A DNA stretch of 36,155 bases from positions 1 through 36,155 of the forward strand of contig CALWLK010000048.1 of assembly GCA_944381505.1 (NCBI GenBank), written 5' to 3'. Every line of letters begins with the position of its first letter. Within the stretch, counting starts at the first letter, position 1. The DNA comes from an uncultured Lachnospiraceae bacterium (GTDB lineage: Bacteria > Bacillota > Clostridia > Lachnospirales > Lachnospiraceae). Shown one piece after another: positions 32,821 through 36,155 of the stretch. Below the pieces are notes generated by a model that was not told where the DNA came from, made no database searches, and saw only the letters and a list, made by a program, of their open reading frames with translations. The position numbers were made by a program, and so were the translations under genes.

Positions 32821-33867
32821 ATGGAAAAGAGCAAAAGCACAGCCGTAATAATCCCCAACTACAACGGCCTTAAGTTTATGGAGGTCTGCATGGAGGCTCT
32901 CGGCAGACAGAGCTTCAGGGATTTTTGCGTCATTATAGTGGATAACGGCTCCACAGACGGCTCAAGGGAGTATATAGAGGAGCTGTGTCGGGCATCTGAA
33001 AAGGATATCCTCGATATAGAGGCCATACTTCTCTCCGAAAACACAGGCTTTTCAGGGGCTGTAAACGCAGGCATATCAAAGGCGAGAGACGAGGGAGCCA
33101 AATATGCGGTCCTCTTAAACAACGACACGGAGGCGGAGCCCTCCTACATTGAGGAGCTGGTGAGAGCCATAGAGAAGGACGAGAGGATATTTTCCGTCTC
33201 TCCCCTCATGATCCAATATCACAACAGGGAGCTTATTGACGACGCGGGGGACGGCTACAATCTTTTGGGCTGGGCCTTTCAGATGGGAGTGGGGCATTCC
33301 GTCTCCGAGAGAGCCTATAAAAAGCCTCGGGAGGTGTTTTCAGCCTGCGCAGGGGCGGCCATATACAGGATAGACCTCCTTGAGGAGATAAAGCTCTCCG
33401 AGGGGGAGTATTTTGATCCGGATCACTTTGCCTATCTGGAGGACCTCGACGTGGCCTACAGGGCGAGGATAAGGGGATACAGGAATGTGTACTGCCCTTC
33501 TGCGAGAGTTTATCACGTGGGAAGCGGCACCTCGGGCTCAAAGTACAATCCCTTTAAAGTAAGACTTGCGGCAAGGAACAATATATATCTGAGTTATAAG
33601 AACATGCCCCTTTTGCAGCTTTTGATAAACCTTCCCGGGTTAGCCTTGGGAATACTCATAAAGATGGCCTTTTTCCGCAAAAAGGGTTTTTTCGGAGACT
33701 ATCGGAGAGGCCTTTCAGAAGGGCTTTCCAATTTGGGGAGGCTCAGGAAGCAGCGCTTTCGCCTCAGATACCTCCCCTCATACATATATATAGAGTGGCT
33801 CCTCATAAAGAACAGCTTTATATATGCAAAGGAATTTTTCGTCAGGAAATTTAAGGGCAAAGCCTGA
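32821..33867 (+). CDS. Rhamnosyltransferase-like family 2 glycosyltransferase
   Basis: A 348-residue GT2 enzyme with a GT-A fold: VIIPNYNG (9-16), VDNGSTDGS, ENTGFSGAVNAGI and the metal-binding LLNNDTEAEP (98-107). EDLDVAYRARIRGY near 200 is the acceptor/catalytic region. The C-terminal 100 residues are basic with one hydrophobic stretch (about 260-280), suggesting membrane association. Similar proteins transfer rhamnose or other sugars to undecaprenyl-linked acceptors. TTAGGAGC lies just before the ATG, overlapping the end of the previous gene, so the two are probably co-translated. Confidence 0.88.
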   Translation: MEKSKSTAVIIPNYNGLKFMEVCMEALGRQSFRDFCVIIVDNGSTDGSREYIEELCRASEKDILDIEAILLSENTGFSGAVNAGISKARDEGAKYAVLLNNDTEAEPSYIEELVRAIEKDERIFSVSPLMIQYHNRELIDDAGDGYNLLGWAFQMGVGHSVSERAYKKPREVFSACAGAAIYRIDLLEEIKLSEGEYFDPDHFAYLEDLDVAYRARIRGYRNVYCPSARVYHVGSGTSGSKYNPFKVRLAARNNIYLSYKNMPLLQLLINLPGLALGILIKMAFFRKKGFFGDYRRGLSEGLSNLGRLRKQRFRLRYLPSYIYIEWLLIKNSFIYAKEFFVRKFKGKA

Positions 33868-33919
33868 AAAATCAAGGTTTCTTAAACAAAAATTAATAGA
33901 TAAATGGCCTGAATTGGGC

Positions 33920-33925
33920 TATAAT
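33920..33925 (+). promoter_or_regulatory. Possible internal promoter (-10 only) before the initiating transferase
   Basis: A perfect TATAAT at 33920-33925 sits 29 bases before the ATG at 33954. No convincing -35 box is 16-18 bases upstream, so it may need an activator or be chance in an AT-rich gap of 86 bases. Confidence 0.35.
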
Positions 33926-33953
33926 ATATCGCAAACTGATAAAATGGGTAATT

Positions 33954-35372
33954 ATGATAAAAAGTAACCAGACAAAACTTAATTCGCTTCAGGTCGTGAC
34001 TGACGCCTTGGTTATAGCCTTTGCGTATTTTGCGGCTTGGTTTGTCATAATAGGGAGCCGCAGCGTCCACGGGGTGGGAGTACTTCCCTCCCACGTATAC
34101 ATGAGGGCCCTCGTAGTCGTTGTACCCCTTTATCTGATTTTATACGCCGCCTTCAACCTGTACACGCCGAAACGCATACAGAGTAGGCGCTATGAGCTTG
34201 CAAATATCTGCAAGGCCAACATCATAGGCCTCATGCTCATAACCTTCGTCCTCTTCGGAGGAAGAAACTTCCCGAGACTGGGAGCTTACCTTGATAACTT
34301 TTCCACAAGGATGATAATCGCATTCTTCGCCATAAACATCGTGGCGGAGACAGTGGAGAGAAATATCATCAGGTCCTTCCTCAGGAACATGAGGTCCAAG
34401 GGCTTCAATCAGAAGCACGTTCTTTTGGTGGGGTTTTCCGAGGCCGCCAAGGGCTTCATAGACAGGGTGAGGCAAAACCCCGAATGGGGATATCACATTT
34501 ACGGCATACTTGACGACGACATGGAGGAGGGCAGAGAGTACAGAGGAGTGAAGGTGCTGGGGGAGCTGACGAAGCTTCGCGGTATACTCTCGGAAAACGA
34601 GCTGGACGAGATAGCGGTCACCCTTCCCCTTGACAAGTACGAGTACTTAAAGCCCGTGGTAAACGTCTGCGAGAAGTCGGGAGTACACACAAAATTCATT
34701 CCCGATTACAACAATATCATCCCTACTACTCCCTATATGGAGGATATGGAGGGACTTCCCGTAATAAATATAAGGCACGTGCCCCTTACGGAGCCCTTCA
34801 ACATGATAATAAAGAGGGTGATAGACATCGTGGGCTCCGGCGCCGCGCTGGTGATATTTTCCCCCGTCATGCTCATAACGGCTCTCCTTATAAAGTTCAC
34901 AAGTCCGGGACCGGTGATATACAGCCAAGAGAGGGTGGGACTCCACAACAAGAGCTTTAAGATGTACAAGTTTCGCTCTATGCGGGAGCAGGCCCCCGAG
35001 GAGGAAAAGCACGAGTGGACCACAAAGGGCGATCCCAGAGTCACAAAGGTCGGGAGGTTCATCAGAAGGACCAATATCGACGAGCTGCCCCAGCTCATAA
35101 ACGTGTTAAAGGGCGACATGAGCATGGTTGGCCCCAGGCCGGAGAGGCCCCTCTTCGTTGAAAAATTCAAGGAGGAGATACCCAGATACATGATAAAGCA
35201 TCAGGTCCGCCCCGGGATGACGGGATGGGCTCAGGTGAACGGCTACAGGGGAGATACCTCCATCTCAAAGAGGATAGAGTACGACCTTTATTACATTGAG
35301 AACTGGACCTTGGGTCTTGACATAAAGATACTTATAATGACTGTGTTTAAAGGCTTCAAAAACGCATATTAA
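33954..35372 (+). CDS. Polyprenyl glycosylphosphotransferase (WcaJ/CpsE type)
   Basis: A 472-residue membrane enzyme that starts glycan synthesis by moving a sugar-phosphate from a UDP-sugar to undecaprenyl phosphate. It has four or five N-terminal membrane segments (about 14-135), a CoA-binding-like domain (about 150-265, VLLVGFSEAAKGF) and the C-terminal bacterial sugar transferase domain (about 282-472) with YKFRSM, PQLINVLKGDMSMVGPRPE and RPGMTGWAQVNG. The sugar (glucose or galactose) cannot be told apart. The ribosome site is weak. Being placed after the chain-elongating enzymes is unusual, as the initiating gene often comes first. Confidence 0.93.
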   Translation: MIKSNQTKLNSLQVVTDALVIAFAYFAAWFVIIGSRSVHGVGVLPSHVYMRALVVVVPLYLILYAAFNLYTPKRIQSRRYELANICKANIIGLMLITFVLFGGRNFPRLGAYLDNFSTRMIIAFFAINIVAETVERNIIRSFLRNMRSKGFNQKHVLLVGFSEAAKGFIDRVRQNPEWGYHIYGILDDDMEEGREYRGVKVLGELTKLRGILSENELDEIAVTLPLDKYEYLKPVVNVCEKSGVHTKFIPDYNNIIPTTPYMEDMEGLPVINIRHVPLTEPFNMIIKRVIDIVGSGAALVIFSPVMLITALLIKFTSPGPVIYSQERVGLHNKSFKMYKFRSMREQAPEEEKHEWTTKGDPRVTKVGRFIRRTNIDELPQLINVLKGDMSMVGPRPERPLFVEKFKEEIPRYMIKHQVRPGMTGWAQVNGYRGDTSISKRIEYDLYYIENWTLGLDIKILIMTVFKGFKNAY

Positions 35373-35387
35373 GAGATTGGATAGCAT

Positions 35388-36155
35388 ATGAGAAAAGACG
35401 ACTTTGAGGATATCTTCGACGAGAGCGACGGGCTCTTTGACGACATAAGCATAGACGAGGACATACTGGGCGACGAGGGCATGGAGGACAAGATCTTCAA
35501 TCAGGCCATGAACACCGAGAGGACCGAGCGCCGAAAGCCCAAGGAGCTCAACACCGCAAGGACTATTATAGATCCCGAGAAGTATTCCGGAGAAAATAAA
35601 AAGAAGAAAAAGAGCCGCAGGAAAAAGATAATCATCTTCGCGATCTTGGAGGTCTTGGTGCTGTGCCTTATCTTCGGCTACGGCTATTTCCTGAGGACCT
35701 GGAGCAAGCTCAAGGGCCCTGAGTTCAACCGCGCGGCGGTGGAGAACAACAACATAGACATCACGAAGAAGCAGGAGATGCAGGGCTACTGGACCTTCGC
35801 CGTCTTCGGAGTGGACTCGAGAGGAAAGGGCGTCGGCAAGGGCTACAACTCCGACGTTATAATGATAGTAAGCATCAACAAGGACACGGGAGACATAAAT
35901 GTCTGCTCCGTATTCAGAGACACCTACCTTAACATCAGCGACGGCAACAGATACGCAAAGATAAACGAGGCCTACGCTGCGGGAGGCCCTGAGCAGGCGG
36001 TAAAGGCCCTCAACAAGAACCTTGACTTAAATATAGAAAACTACGTCACCTTCAACTGGAAGGCGGTGGCGGATTCCATAAACATCCTAGGAGGCGTTGA
36101 CAATATAGACATCAGCAAGGCCGAGCTCTACTACATAAACGCCTACATCACAGAG
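35388..36155 (+). CDS. LytR-CpsA-Psr (LCP) family protein, N-terminal part (cut by window end)
   Basis: A frame open from ATG 35388 to the last base, 256 codons. A long acidic cytoplasmic tail (1-60) is followed by a lysine cluster (71-80), one membrane helix (81-101) and the start of the LCP domain (about 136 on): GVDSRG (141-146), SDVIMIVSI (155-163), VFRDTYLNI (175-183) and AKINEAYAAGG. LCP enzymes move undecaprenyl-linked polymers onto peptidoglycan outside the cell. Its place directly after the initiating transferase fits a wall-glycan ligase role. The C-terminus lies beyond the window. Confidence 0.9.
   Translation, partial: MRKDDFEDIFDESDGLFDDISIDEDILGDEGMEDKIFNQAMNTERTERRKPKELNTARTIIDPEKYSGENKKKKKSRRKKIIIFAILEVLVLCLIFGYGYFLRTWSKLKGPEFNRAAVENNNIDITKKQEMQGYWTFAVFGVDSRGKGVGKGYNSDVIMIVSINKDTGDINVCSVFRDTYLNISDGNRYAKINEAYAAGGPEQAVKALNKNLDLNIENYVTFNWKAVADSINILGGVDNIDISKAELYYINAYITE

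Overview
The window looks like chromosomal DNA of an anaerobic Gram-positive Firmicute, most likely a Lachnospiraceae-type Clostridium. The evidence is the spc/alpha ribosomal block followed by the order L17, EcfA1, EcfA2, EcfT, TruA, L13, S9; strong AGGAGG ribosome-binding sites; oxygen-sensitive enzyme families (a double-cubane reductase with its activator); choline-binding-type wall repeats; and an LCP protein. I place it at family level only from remembered gene order and protein resemblance. Every gene I could support lies on the + strand.

Layout. 1-3201: end of the ribosomal super-operon (L36 end, S13, S11, S4, RNA polymerase alpha, L17), closed by a terminator. 3338-4793: a self-contained gene for a secreted protein with wall-binding repeats. 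4809-8978: ECF transporter energizing module (EcfA1, EcfA2, EcfT), TruA and a HAD phosphatase in overlapping genes. 9076-10132: L13-S9 operon with a consensus promoter and a structured leader. 10133-12232: an AT-rich accessory island with three different degenerate tandem-repeat arrays, a foldable non-coding stretch, a PD-(D/E)XK-like protein and a broken RhuM-family gene. 12233-15269: acetyltransferase, mini-thioredoxin, YbaK-type deacylase and an FMN alpha-hydroxy-acid enzyme with a cysteine-rich N-terminus. 15343-17371: double-cubane anaerobic reductase and its ATP-dependent activator. 17475-21808: a three-gene unit (ThDP enzyme with a cysteine-bearing insertion, SDR epimerase, secondary-alcohol-dehydrogenase-like MDR). 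21910-27784: a mannose-family PTS operon with a PRD regulator, EIIA, EIIB, a fused EIIC-EIID and an M24 metallopeptidase. 27816-36155: the start of a surface-glycan operon (GtrB-like glycosyltransferase, sugar methyltransferase, a tandem glycosyltransferase, a rhamnosyltransferase-like GT2, a WcaJ-type initiating transferase and an LCP protein cut by the window edge).

How parts work together. The PTS operon would import and phosphorylate an unknown sugar-containing compound, and the co-transcribed peptidase suggests that compound has a peptide or imino-acid part. The glycan operon holds an initiating enzyme, chain-building glycosyltransferases, a modifying methyltransferase and an LCP ligase, enough to outline a wall-attached polymer pathway. 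The two reductase genes form a known electron-activation pair.

The most unusual things are the repeat island upstream of the PD-(D/E)XK-like gene, the PTS-peptidase operon with its EIIC-EIID fusion, an apparently leaderless ecfA1 mRNA, a possible ribosome-site-masking leader before the glycan operon, and the cysteine additions in two otherwise ordinary enzyme families. No tRNA, rRNA, CRISPR array or intact insertion sequence was seen.
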